Assembly (NCBI GenBank): GCA_030063045.1
Contig: JAQSEB010000214.1
Span: 62,001-126,000, forward strand
Origin: Pratylenchus scribneri
Taxonomy: Eukaryota > Nematoda > Chromadorea > Rhabditida > Pratylenchidae
Length of the DNA: 64,000 nt
Direction: 5' to 3'
In this document: positions 27,101 through 34,941 of the stretch, one piece after another
Layout: every line of letters starts with the position of its first letter
How positions within the stretch are numbered: position 1 is the stretch's first letter
Program-made: the position numbers and the translations under genes
Notes under the pieces: generated by a model
Told to the model about the DNA's origin: nothing
Database searches by the model: none
The model's input: only the letters and a program-made list of their open reading frames with translations

Positions 27101-30100
27101 ATCTTAACCCTTTCGATATGTTCCAATTCTTCCTTGGTTAATTCTTCCACTTCTTTTAACATTGGCAAATTTGTTAGTTGGACAATATCCAAGCTGGCAC
27201 TTTCCTCGGCCAATCGCCTTATTCGTTCTATATGCTCCAATTCCTCTTGGGTTAATTCCTCATTCATTTGGCCACCTTTTAGTTCTTCCATTTCTTCTTC
27301 AATCAAATCTGGTGCGGAATCTGCCTCCGATGTTCTGCCCGATGATTCTTCATCGCTTCTTTCCGCTTCTTTTTCAAGAGAGAGTATTTCGGGCTTCATT
27401 TTGGGTATTTCAATGAATTTGCCTTCATCAATTTGGCCAATCCCATCGACATTTTCCTTCTTAATTTCCGCTTTTTTCTCACTGATCAACGGAAGTGGAG
27501 GCCGTGGCGGAGGCTGAATGCTACTTTCCATCAATGGTTTCTTCATGGGATCAATTTCATTCTTTGATGTTGGTTGTTTTGGAATTTGAGGCGGTGGAGG
27601 AGGTGGCCTTTTTGGAGGTGGCGGAATTTGGATGAAAACATTTCCAGGCAAAATTTCCATTGAAGGCATTATTTGTGCCTTTTTCTCTTCTACATTATCG
27701 GCATTATCAATGAATTTAATTGGAGTTTCAATTTCATGGTCTTTGGCAATTTCTGCTTCTTCGAATGAAAATGGTTGCGAATCGGCCCCAGAAGTTGGAC
27801 TAGAAATTGACGATGGCATTTCCTTTTCCATTTGATCCTCCTTTATCATTTCTTCAACAACATCAACTTGTTCAAATTCTTCTGCTAGCAATGAAGAAGC
27901 TGGTTGTGAATCGGCACCGGATGTACTGCTTGAACTTGATGAGGATTTTTGTACAAACTCTTCCATAAATTCTTCTTCCTTTTCTTCATCAATTGATGCA
28001 TTCTCGTCTTTCAATTCTCCTTCTCCTTCTTTAATTATCACAGTTCCACCGGATGTACTGCTTGGTGAAATAGATTTCGCATATTTTTGCTCATCAAATT
28101 TAGGTTCGCTAAAGACATTTTGATCATCTTCGCTGAATTCATTGTCAATTTTTTGTGATTCCTCTACTTCAATCACTTCGGGCATTGAAGAAATTGACGA
28201 GGGAGAATCAGCGCCAGAATTTTCCTCCAATAATTCCTTCAAAATTTTTGGTTCTTCCGTCAAAATTTTCATTTCTTCCTTCGGCAATTTTTCCTCAAAT
28301 TCATTTGCCACTAAACTCATTGTTCTTTGTCTCACAATGCTTCGCCAAGTTGTGCCTTTGGAGAAGAGTTCACGGCGATCAATGTTATCATCTTCTTCTT
28401 CATCTTTTTTGAAAGTGTCGTCTTCTGATTTTATGGTATTTTCATTCAATTGTTCAACAATTTCAAATTCAGCTGGCATATTATTAGTTTCCTCTGCCAT
28501 TTGAGTATTCTCTTGTTCTTGCGCTATTGGTATTTGATTGAATGGAGCTGATGTTATAGGAAATTCAAATGAACTTTCTTCAGCCAGCCTTTTAATCCAT
28601 TCAATATGCTCCAATTCCTCTTGGGTTAATTCCTCATCTTTTGGCATTGGCACATTTGTTGGTTGAACCATTTCGAAGGTGGCACTTTCCTCGGCCAATC
28701 GCCTTATTCGTTCAATATGTTCCAATTCTTCTTGGGTTAATTCCTGACCATCTTTCAGTTCTTCCATTTCCCTTTCTATTGAACAACGTTTGGAATCTGC
28801 CTCCGATGTTTTGCCCGAGGATTCTTCATCGCTTCTTTCCACTCCTTCATTTGTAATTGAATACGGTATTTGAGGTGGCATTGAAGGAATTTTCTCCAAA
28901 TTTTCATTTTCTTGAATTAATTCAACCGGTGAAATTGGCCCGGAATTTTCTTCCAAAGATGCCTCCTTGATCCCTTCCGTATCCTTTTCAATTCTCGATG
29001 GCCCCTCCTCTTTTTTCTGATCACTCCTTTCTGCAATGCTTAATGTCCTTTGACGCCATAGCCTCCTCCATTCTGGTCCTTTGGCGAATAATTCCGATCT
29101 TTCCTCCGAATTTTCATCAATTTTTCCTGAATATGATGGCTCAATTTCTTCCTCTTTTTGGCTTTCCAATAATTTTTCTTCCACAAATGATTGGCCAAAA
29201 TCCATTTCTTCATTTTGTTGGGATTTTTCCTCAATTGCTGCCATTGAACTATCCGGGCCCGATGTGCTGCTTCTTCTCCATTCTTTCATCCTTATTCCCT
29301 CTTGAACATTTTCGTCTTGCATTTTTGTGCATTCCTCCAAACTTTCCATAATATTTATTGGCATTTCTTCTGAATTTTTCTCCAAATTTTGTTCAATTTC
29401 CGTTCCAATTTCTTCTTCAATCTCGAATGAAATTGGCTGGGAATCTGCCCCGGATGTTGAGGAAGATGATGGCAAGGATTCCTCATCTTTAGATTGGAAC
29501 ACCAATTCTGAGTGGAAGCATTCAATTGGAGGCGGAATTTCCGATATGGTTGTCAATTCCAATGTTGGTTTTGTCAATATTTCCACTTTCTCTTCTTCCA
29601 ATTTTTGCAGAAATTCCTCAATTGGCATTGTCATCATTTGTTCCACTTCCGTTGGTGAAGTACATTTTTCTAGGAAAATATATTTAATTAAAAAAATAAA
29701 AAACTGGATTGTAGAAAAATTTTTTTGTCGAAAAAGAATCTTTTTGAGGACATTAGAATATAATAAAGTGTTGGGCTTATTAGAATCAGGTTTTGGCTTG
29801 TAATAACGCACTAAAAGTGTATTTGTAAACTAATCCAATACAAAAGTTGTGTAAACGTCCCTTTACAAAAGTAAGGGGTGGGGCTTATTAGGGCCGCTAG
29901 CATAAAAATCTGAAAGAAATTGATTTAGACAAGTTATATGGCCTCAAAAAAGAATAATTTTTTGATCTGAAAAGTTTTCTGCAAATTAAATACAAACTAA
30001 CCTTCTTCAATTGGCATTGCTTCGATTTGGCTTGTAGTCTCTTTTTCTAATATGGGCTTTTCTTCTGCAGAGAATTCTTCCATATCTTCTTTCGCGCTTT

Positions 30101-33100
30101 GAATTTCTTCAATTGGATTTTGATCAATCTCTTCCATCTCAATCGAGATTTCATCCTCTGGCCTCATTGTTTCATTCAAAATTGGCTCATTTTCCTTCTG
30201 GATTTGATCCTTTTCTTCAATTGTCGTTTCCTCAACTGTGGGCTTCATCTCTTCAAATGCCTCCTCAAATGCGAATGCCGTGAACGCATCATCTTTTGTG
30301 CCTTCTTCCCATGGCTTCACAATTTCGACTTTTCCCGTAAATGTTGTTGATGGCAAATCTTCCGTCTTCTTTTCAGCATCACCGAACACCAATTGACGAA
30401 TCCAATCATCGTCAACTTTGATGGGACTAATTTTTGGTATATTTATTTCTTCAAACTTTTCTTCCTTTTCTTCAGATTTTTCTGGCATTTTTTCTAATTT
30501 TGTTTGGCTATTTTCGGTCCTTTTTTCACCCTTTTCCTCCCCAAATTCATCAAAACGGCCTTTTTGAATTATTTTGGCTGCTGACTCCAATTCGTCTGTT
30601 GCGTTGCCAAATTCCATTTGGGCAAATTCTTCTGGTGCTGGCACAATGCATGGAATTTGAGGTTCCTCTCTTGCATTCATTTGGCTGCCACTTTCAGTCA
30701 ATGAAAGGACAACAAGTTCAGGAAGGATTTTTGCAGCAGATGTGTTCCATAATGGACTGTTAAATGATTCTTTTGGCAGATTTTCTTCTTCGATTTCATT
30801 TCTCTTCGGGATATGTTCAAATGACAATTTTGAACTTTTTTCGTTTTCAATTGCTTCAATTGCACTTCTTTCAGTCTCAAATTCTCCAATTGGACTTCTT
30901 TCGGCTTCAATTTCATCAATTACATTTTCTTCTTTGATTCCTTCTTCTTCAATTGCCAATTCTTTGTCTTTTATTGAATCAATGTCTTCAATATTGCCTT
31001 CAGCGATCATTTTCTTCAACATTTTCCTTTTCCAGTTTGGCATTTCAATTCGCCTTTTTGGCATTTCCTTCACTTCATCTTCATCCACCCTTTTATCCAG
31101 GCTTTTACTGGATTTGGCCAATTCATCATTGATTTGAGCAAATTCACTTCCTTCTAATTGATTTGGCTCTGTCTCAAAGGAACTTTGCACTGAATCCGCT
31201 GATGATGTTTGGCCTGATGAAGATGCTTCTTCAATTTCTTTTACTTTTTCCGGAATAGAAGGAGCAATGCCCGGAAGAGTTGCTTCGAATGAACTTTCTT
31301 CAGCCAATCGCTTTATTCGTTCAATATGTTCCAATTCTTCTTGGGTCAATCCCTCATTCATTTGGCCACTTTTCACTTCTTCCATTTCCTCTTCCATTGA
31401 GCCAGGTTGGGAATCGGCCCCCGATGTTTTGTCCGATGATTCATCATCGCCTCCTTCCAGATCTTCAATTGTATTTTGAATTTGATGAGATGTTTCTTCC
31501 GAAGTCCCTTTATTGGGTGAAAAAATGGACTCCTCCTCTTCATAATTTGGATTCTCAATTGACATTCGTTCAATGGGTTCAATGGTTCCAGGCTGGGAAT
31601 CAGCCGAAAAAGTTGTTGTGGAACTTGATGGCTCCTCATCTTCCTTTTCTGAATATTTTTCAGCTTTTTCCTTTGCCGCCTCTTCTTCTTCCTTGGCCAA
31701 TTTGGCAATTTGTTCCTCAATGTATACCAAATGCGCGGGTTTTTCGCCCTCAATTCCCCTATCCTCTGCTGACATTTTTCCTTCTCTTTCTTCAATTGTA
31801 TTTTCGTCTGGTTCCAGCGTGCTAATTTGAGTGTCTCCACCAGAAGTTTGTGCGGATTCCAAGCTTTCCATTCGATCCCATTTAATTCGATCAATGTTTG
31901 TTTTTTGTTTCAGATCTTCAACCAAAATTGTGTAGCAATTTCCATCTTCCATTTCTTCTTCCGTTTGTAAAATTCTGAAATTAAAAAAAAATCAGAATGT
32001 TTAGAAGAAATATGAATTAAAGGAAAAAATTAAATTGTAAAAATAAGCATTTAAAAAAAAGAAATGATAAAAAGGTTATAAAGTTCCTGGTTAATTCTTA
32101 AAAACAGGCGGAATTATTTTTAGAAACAGGCGGAATTATTTTTAGAAACAGGCGGAATTATTCTTAGAAACAGGCGGAATTATTCTTAAAAACAGGCGGA
32201 ATTATTCTTAGAAACAGGCGGAATTATTCTTAGAAACAGGCGGAATTATTCTTAAAAACAGGCGGAATTATTCTTAGAAACAGGCGGAATTATTCTTAGA
32301 AACAGGCGGAATTATTCTTAGAAACAGGCGGAATTATTCTTAGAAACAGGCGGAATTATTCTTAGAAACAGGCGGAATTATTCTTAGAAACAGGCGGAAT
32401 TATTCTTAGAAACAGGCGGAATTATTCTTAGAAACAGGCGGAATTATTCTTAGAAATTAGCAACAGAAGGAATTTTCCTATAGGATAAACAACTGAACTT
32501 TATAATCTTTTCATCATTTTCAATAATTTTTTCACCATTTCCATATTTTTCGCATTATTAATAAAAATTCAAAATTGTTTCATACCTTTCCACCTCCTTT
32601 ATTGCCTCCACAATGCAACATTCCACCATTTTTATGGCTAATATTTCCAAGAATTCTTTGTACAATTCATTTTCAATCGATTGGAGAATAGAATCGACCA
32701 AATTGTTGGCGAATTGACTCAAACATGCATTGGCCTGTGCTGTGGCACTCTAGAATAATTATTTCTGTGATTTAAATTAAAAATAATTTAGTTGAATTAA
32801 TTGCAGATTAAAATAGAGCAAAATTAAATTAAATTAAAAATTTAATTTGATATTTATAATCAATGGAGATTCTGTTTGAAAATAAATTATTAATTTCAAG
32901 CAAAGACCTGTTCCATAGCCAATGCGCAAATACACTGGGAAAGGGTGTCCAAATAGGAGAGGAGAACGGAAGATTTACTGGTGGGCATTCGGAAAGGTGG
33001 TTGTTCCGTTGAAGATGGCTCCATAGCCACATTGTCATCAATTTTTCCTGTAAAAATTGACATTTAAAAAGGATTTTAATGATAAGAAACAATAAAATTT

Positions 33101-34941
33101 CGATAAAATTGTAAAAATAAAAATATCATACCTTCATGCCTGAGGCCATCATCATTTTCGCCATCCTTTTCTACCATTTCCACTCCCTCAATTGTTTTCC
33201 CTTCTACCATATTCCCTGCGGATGATGAGGCTGGCATCGCCAAATCGCCATCATCCTCTTTGTCCAAACTTTTGAGCCACGAGTCAATTTTCTTTGTTAA
33301 TTTTTGCATTTTCTGTGTAAATCCTTCCTCATCTACAACAAAATATAATGACCATAATTCCCTTTTTGATGTTTCAAACCAGTTTTCTCAACAATTTCTG
33401 GCTCTTCCGTGGTCAGTTCGCCGGTGTCTCGACTGGTATAGCCTCGATCGATCATTTCCGAATCTTCGGACATCAATTCTGAGCTGGCATATGAGCAATA
33501 GGAATATGGTCCAACGGTGATTTCAACATCTTCACAAAATTGAAGGTGACAAATTTTATAATAAATTTTCGAATATTTTTTAATTTCTTTTCCATAAATT
33601 TGTCATCTTTTTTATTTAAATAAAGAAAAAGAATACATTAAATTATTAATTAATTTTATATTTATATTATGAGGGTAAAACAGGTGGCATTGAAAAGTGG
33701 AATTTATTCTAAATATTTTTAATAATTTTTATTAATATATTTTTTAAATTTCCATTTACCCAATTCATCTATTTTCTATTTATTCCCAATTTTAATATTT
33801 TAAATAAACCTTCCGGCAATGAATCCATCTGAATCATCATTTCCGGCGCTGTTGTCGCCTCTTCATCATCACCTCCCTGATTTTCCTTGTCAATTTCGCT
33901 TTGAATTGAGGGAACAATTTGCTGGCCAGTTTGTCCAGGCATCATCCCTGGCCGAACTGTCCGCAAATGTCTTGAGTCCATTACCACTCGCGCACCTCGT
34001 CCTGAACGTTCGGCGCGTCGAAGAACCTAATTTTAAATTCAAATTGGCAAATACAAATCAAAAAAATTTATAAAAAAAGAATTTAAATTCCAAAAAAGAT
34101 TCCCAAAAAGGAAAAAGCCTATAAAAATTTTCCCCTGAGAAAATTGTAATTTTTCACGATGGCCATTGCTAATTGGTTAAATTTTGGGTGACATCATTCT
34201 ACAATAGTTTCCCACTTTGTAAAGCAAATAAAAATCCAAAAGAAATTACTTAGAATCTAAATAAAATTGTGTTTTTCAACAAATGACATTGTCAATGTCT
34301 AGGATGGCAGCATTCTCATCAATAAATTCAATTTAGATTTCAGAATGATCAAATGTTGGACGTCACACGCATTTTTGTAAGGCAAATGAGAGTTTCAGAA
34401 TTTGCAATGAAGAAAAAGTTTTAATAAATTTCTCCGATACGCAATTGCCAATACCAATGATTGATCAGATTTTGTCCAATTATATATTTTCCGCTGGATT
34501 TCATCCTTTTCACTATTTCTCAGTCCTAGAAACTCAAAAATTTTTCCAATGAGAAAAATCTAATAAACTCCCAAAGGGAAAATTGTGATTCTTAAAAATT
34601 TTGTCAATACATTACGATCGAATTTTGCCTGGAATATTCACAATAATTTCACTATTTTTGAATGGCATTATCCCAATCCCATCCATCCTCATCCATCCGC
34701 CTTTTTTGCTTACATCTCGAATATGTTCACGTTGTTCTTGACTCAACGAAGGCACTGTGGTGGAAAGTCTGAATTGTTGTTTCAATTCCTCCTCCTCCAA
34801 TTCCTCCACATTGGAATTATTGGAATTGGTACTGGCTGAAGCGGAAGTGCCCGGGGCCATTGCTTCATTGGCATTCGTAGCCGTTGACTCTTGTTGTTGG
34901 CCATTCGGCTCTTCTTCCCGAATTATTGAATTTCTGAGCAT
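1..34941 (-). CDS. Giant acidic repeat scaffold protein, RIM/Piccolo/clarinet-like or AKAP-like, 26 exons, partial
   Basis: I joined 26 exons: 34714-34941, 33810-34026, 33380-33529, 33132-33332, 32908-33047, 32586-32749, 30002-31974, 26431-29669, 24215-25206, 19523-23576, 18371-18795, 17626-18141, 15794-16818, 15074-15410, 13583-13860, 11833-12871, 10283-10688, 9407-9729, 8782-8981, 7331-7524, 7185-7292, 6268-6744, 5424-5717, 3441-3635, 2672-3019 and 1-125. All 25 junctions keep frame, which is strong evidence for a single gene; an annotation that splits it would break matching phases. About 5,880 residues lie in the window and the C terminus is missing. The protein is mostly low-complexity Glu/Ser/Lys/Pro with about 22 copies of a helix LTxEExxxIxxVxxxAEE, similar to the Rab-binding helix of RIM, rabphilin and Slp proteins, plus a PKA-RII-type helix. 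No PDZ, C2 or zinc finger is visible here; those would lie beyond the edge in a clarinet-like protein. Family assignment is inference. Confidence 0.72.
846..2034 (+). CDS. Secreted eight-cysteine protein, 181 aa, nested in an intron
   Basis: The model has six exons: 846-930, 1031-1180, 1414-1460, 1504-1553, 1773-1841 and 1890-2034, totalling 546 nt with all phases closing on a TAA. The N terminus (MSNIQLIFIIFFLFTALLVE, then IGAQ) is a clear signal peptide. The mature part has eight cysteines (in DCTT, GDCL, YKCR, LACP, GCEP, KKCQ, EPCV and THCR) and two N-glycosylation sequons (NST, NLT). The tail QRRGRKARN is basic. I do not recognise the family. It lies on the strand opposite to the giant gene, inside its last visible intron. 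It may be an extracellular or effector-type protein; no function is assigned. Introns are 42 to 233 nt. Confidence 0.7.
2672..6744 (-). CDS. Giant gene, exons 22-25 (all phase 0)
   Basis: The exons are 6268-6744, 5424-5717, 3441-3635 and 2672-3019 (477, 294, 195 and 348 nt), each starting and ending in phase 0. They encode APPEHWDNVPVTSAVHQRKL and an acidic stretch; VEMEDPWSPSFTAKSLADAM with a Glu/Ser tail; a Gln-rich stretch (QPSPQQPSQTKQQPQQK); and KIAANRDNFFMEDAANVYS ending in a run of Glu/Asp. The acceptor of exon 24 is placed after AAG at 3636-3637, the only one in frame. Introns 5718-6267 and 6745-7184 show nothing; the intron 3636-5423 is mostly minisatellite. Confidence 0.65.
3733..5149. 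repeat. Minisatellite array 1 (CAGGCGGAATTA core, 22/20 bp)
   Basis: About 65 tandem copies of a unit made of CAGGCGGAATTATTCTTA plus either GAAA (22 bp) or AC (20 bp), with a few AAAA variants. The long and short forms alternate in a non-random way. The array fills most of the intron between exons 23 and 24 of the giant gene. Confidence 0.97.
7185..9729 (-). CDS. Giant gene, exons 18-21
   Basis: The exons are 9407-9729, 8782-8981, 7331-7524 and 7185-7292. The first two each carry one Rab-helix-like unit: LSEEEQMKIMAVMQCAQ and LSEAEQRQIREVMRAAEVHE, the latter followed by QIERERQGIGR, which is particularly close in layout to rabphilin/RIM N termini. The donor of exon 18 is AA|GTGCGT, required by the phase of exon 19. 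The intron between 7331 and 7292 is only 38 nt. The intron 7525-8781 contains an inverted-repeat element (about 7597-7860) and otherwise nothing I can identify. Confidence 0.65.
7597..7860. mobile_element. MITE-like inverted-repeat element, family B copy
   Basis: Near the left end, a stretch with CAGCAAGGAAGTATTCTATT and ATATGCCATTAGAAAT is an inverted, diverged match to the right end (AAAATGGCATATCACCTCC, AGCTTCCTTGTTGAGATA). There is no coding capacity. It lies in the intron between exons 19 and 20 of the giant gene. Confidence 0.5.
10283..13860 (-). CDS. Giant gene, exons 15-17 (one GC donor)
   Basis: The exons are 13583-13860, 11833-12871 and 10283-10688. Exon 15 starts at a tandem acceptor (AG/AAG, 3 nt apart) and both choices stay in frame. 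Exon 16 encodes a Gln/Ala/Pro-rich segment of about 345 residues and must end at AG|GCAAGT: the GT donor 4 nt away would put a stop at the first codon of exon 17. Exon 17 encodes NPFGGTQKMFGPSKSSSQG, a Gly/Phe stretch and LGQKAASAVEKANQ, similar in style to the end of exon 13. The introns hold a minisatellite (13079-13503) and inverted-repeat elements. Confidence 0.72.
10775..11080. mobile_element. MITE-like inverted-repeat element, family B copy
   Basis: The left part (GATCAACAAGGGGACATTCA, then GAAGGCAATATACTTCTCTT) and right part (GAATGGTATATTGCCTTCCC, then CTTGCTTCCTTATTGAGCTA) are diverged inverted copies, and the right end matches other family B ends. It lies in the intron between exons 16 and 17. 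Confidence 0.5.
11831..11832 (-). other. GC splice donor of giant-gene exon 16
   Basis: The exon ends AG and the intron begins GCAAGT. A GT 4 nt downstream in the transcript would give phase 0 and an immediate TGA in the next exon; only the GC donor joins in frame to SESKISEN. Confidence 0.75.
13079..13503. repeat. Minisatellite array 2 (same unit as array 1)
   Basis: About 20 copies of the same 22/20-bp unit, richer in the short AC form and with a few T or deletion variants. It lies in the intron between exons 15 and 16 of the giant gene. Confidence 0.95.
14745..14970. mobile_element. MITE-like inverted-repeat element, family B copy
   Basis: The left end (AAATCAATTAGGCATATGCC, ATTGGAAAGTCC) pairs in inverse orientation with the right end (GATTTTCCAATGGTATTTCA, then GATTGCTTCCTTATTGA). 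The length is about 225 bp with no open frame. It lies in the intron between exons 14 and 15. Confidence 0.55.
15074..18795 (-). CDS. Giant gene, exons 11-14
   Basis: The exons are 18371-18795, 17626-18141, 15794-16818 and 15074-15410. The second carries the helix LSEAERAHILRVMAES; the third has two, LNEAEKKHIESVLQKA and LTAAELEHIRRVNEMAAAA. The third also has GSLFSLQSLSRRLSRVSDKL and ends in a Gly/Phe basic segment (SGGGLFGDFASKMRSGLGGQ) related to one in exon 17. Its donor is TAT|GTAAGT, chosen because it is the only one that joins in frame to KIVTENAELY. Introns 18142-18370, 16819-17625 and 15411-15793 hold no gene; an inverted-repeat fragment lies near 17505-17575. Confidence 0.75.
17505..17575. 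mobile_element. Fragment of family B element
   Basis: GGGCTTTGAAATAGCATATC, then CACCTTCCAGATTCC, then TTATTGATTCTTTACTACCA matches the right end of the family B elements. No clear partner repeat is visible. Confidence 0.4.
18925..19415. mobile_element. Two or three family B ends, possibly overlapping elements
   Basis: Right-end-like copies occur at about 19170-19240 (CGAATGGCATAATTCCTTAG, AGAATTGATTGCTA) and 19330-19410 (AATGGAATATTGACTTCTAG, AAGCTATGGCCAAAATAG). A possible inverted partner lies near 18935-18965 (GGCAATATGCTATTGGAAAT). This is the intron between exons 10 and 11 of the giant gene. Confidence 0.45.
19523..23576 (-). CDS. Giant gene, exon 10 (ten helix repeats)
   Basis: At 4,054 nt this is the largest exon, about 1,351 residues. 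It opens RIVATQSPTSSPFLTSFGST and includes a short coiled-coil-like part (WHNQMEEKLQKLEERAEKTN). Eight clear and two degenerate Rab-helix-like units lie near 22429-22497, 22330-22375 (degenerate), 21735-21802, 21355-21425, 21230-21295, 20995-21060, 20829-20885 (degenerate), 20590-20655, 20175-20240 and 19938-20010. They alternate with acidic KTSGADS..EEEMEE linkers and with short Pro-Arg tracts such as PPSRPPMMFRS and PKRPPPPPPPP. The donor is AAG|GTTAGT; the next exon continues ASTSSVKIVFTDEK. Confidence 0.82.
24215..25206 (-). CDS. Giant gene, exon 9
   Basis: A 992-nt exon encodes about 330 residues starting PSVLSFILPRPTRNEAAEQ. It holds DDWIQRLVTGGGE, one RGQEWRKIARAMTLAEEEE module (fourth copy of the W-R-x-R-T-L-S module) and a segment of about 100 residues around SSSSSTSGGTVLINEEENE that is nearly duplicated in exon 8 (about 27840-28120) and exon 10 (about 22700-22990). 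The acceptor is TTTTTTCAG and the donor AG|GTAATT. The 638-nt intron toward exon 10 (23577-24214) shows nothing recognisable. Confidence 0.78.
25296..26357. repeat. Minisatellite array 3 (CAGGCGGAATTAAAACTTAG type)
   Basis: About 40 copies of a roughly 25-bp unit that shares CAGGCGGAATTA with arrays 1 and 2 but continues AAACTTAGTCAAA or AAACTTAGTCAAC; some copies have an extra ATT. It fills the intron between exons 8 and 9 of the giant gene. Confidence 0.95.
26431..29669 (-). CDS. Giant gene, exon 8 (five helix repeats, three LFARG modules)
   Basis: This 3,239-nt exon encodes about 1,080 residues. Rab-helix-like units lie near 28680-28745, 28570-28635, 27205-27265, 27085-27145 and 26965-27030, most ending in RRLAEES or KRLAEES. 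A second module, (R)xELFA(R/K)GxxWRxxxRxRTLSL, occurs three times (FAKGPEWRRLWRQRTLS, FSKGTTWRSIVRQRTMS, FARGKAWKRMVWARTLS). There is a proline-rich tract with PPPPKRPPPPPP. Ser-rich tracts SSSSSSTSGADSQ recur. The exon ends at GTAAAA, so the short in-frame tail before the stop in the intron is not coding if this donor is used. Confidence 0.8.
30002..31974 (-). CDS. Giant gene, exon 7 (acidic repeat exon)
   Basis: A single 1,973-nt open exon encodes about 657 residues, very rich in Glu, Ser and Lys. It begins RILQTEEEMEDGNCYTILVE. It has one Rab-helix-like unit (about 31280-31350, LTQEELEHIERIKRLAEES) preceded by the module SSDKTSGADSQPGSMEEEME. Near its 3' end is DDWIRQLVFGDAE, a short module found again in exon 9 as DDWIQRLVTGGGE. 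The acceptor lies after 31974 and the donor is GTTAGT. Intron 6 on its upstream side contains a 22-bp minisatellite. Confidence 0.8.
32104..32456. repeat. Minisatellite array 4 (22-bp unit)
   Basis: About 16 copies of the 22-bp GAAA-type unit, almost homogeneous, with the short AC form absent. It lies in the intron between exons 6 and 7 of the giant gene. Confidence 0.95.
32586..33047 (-). CDS. Giant gene, exons 5-6 with PKA-anchoring-type amphipathic helix
   Basis: These exons encode a Cys-containing helical region, including SSVLLSYLDTLSQCICALAM, then SATAQANACLSQ, then FANNLVDSILQSI (32675-32713), then ENELYKEFLEILAIKMVECC and IVEAIKEVE. The 13-residue stretch fits the hydrophobic spacing of helices that dock on the dimerisation domain of PKA regulatory subunits (A, LV, IL, I at i, i+3/4, i+7/8, i+11). 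A second amphipathic helix follows directly. This is the only long non-acidic, helix-rich part of the protein, so it is a good candidate for a folded or partner-binding segment. A real AKAP role is inference from spacing only. Confidence 0.7.
33132..34941 (-). CDS. Giant gene, exons 1-4 (N terminus)
   Basis: The start ATG (34939-34941) opens an exon encoding MLRNSIIREEE and ending in SLSQEQREHIRD; the next exon continues VLRRAERSGRG. The join recreates one complete Rab-helix-like unit (LSQEQREHIRDVLRRAE) across the exon 1/2 boundary, which supports the junction. Exons 2-4 encode a conserved-looking, less repetitive stretch including GPYSYCSYASSELMSED, DRGYTSRDTGEL and KLTKKIDSWLKSLDKED. The phases are 0, 1, 1, 1. 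The start is the first ATG in an open frame; no in-frame upstream exon was found in the 2 kb before it. Introns are short (47 to about 690 nt) and contain nothing recognisable. Confidence 0.75.
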
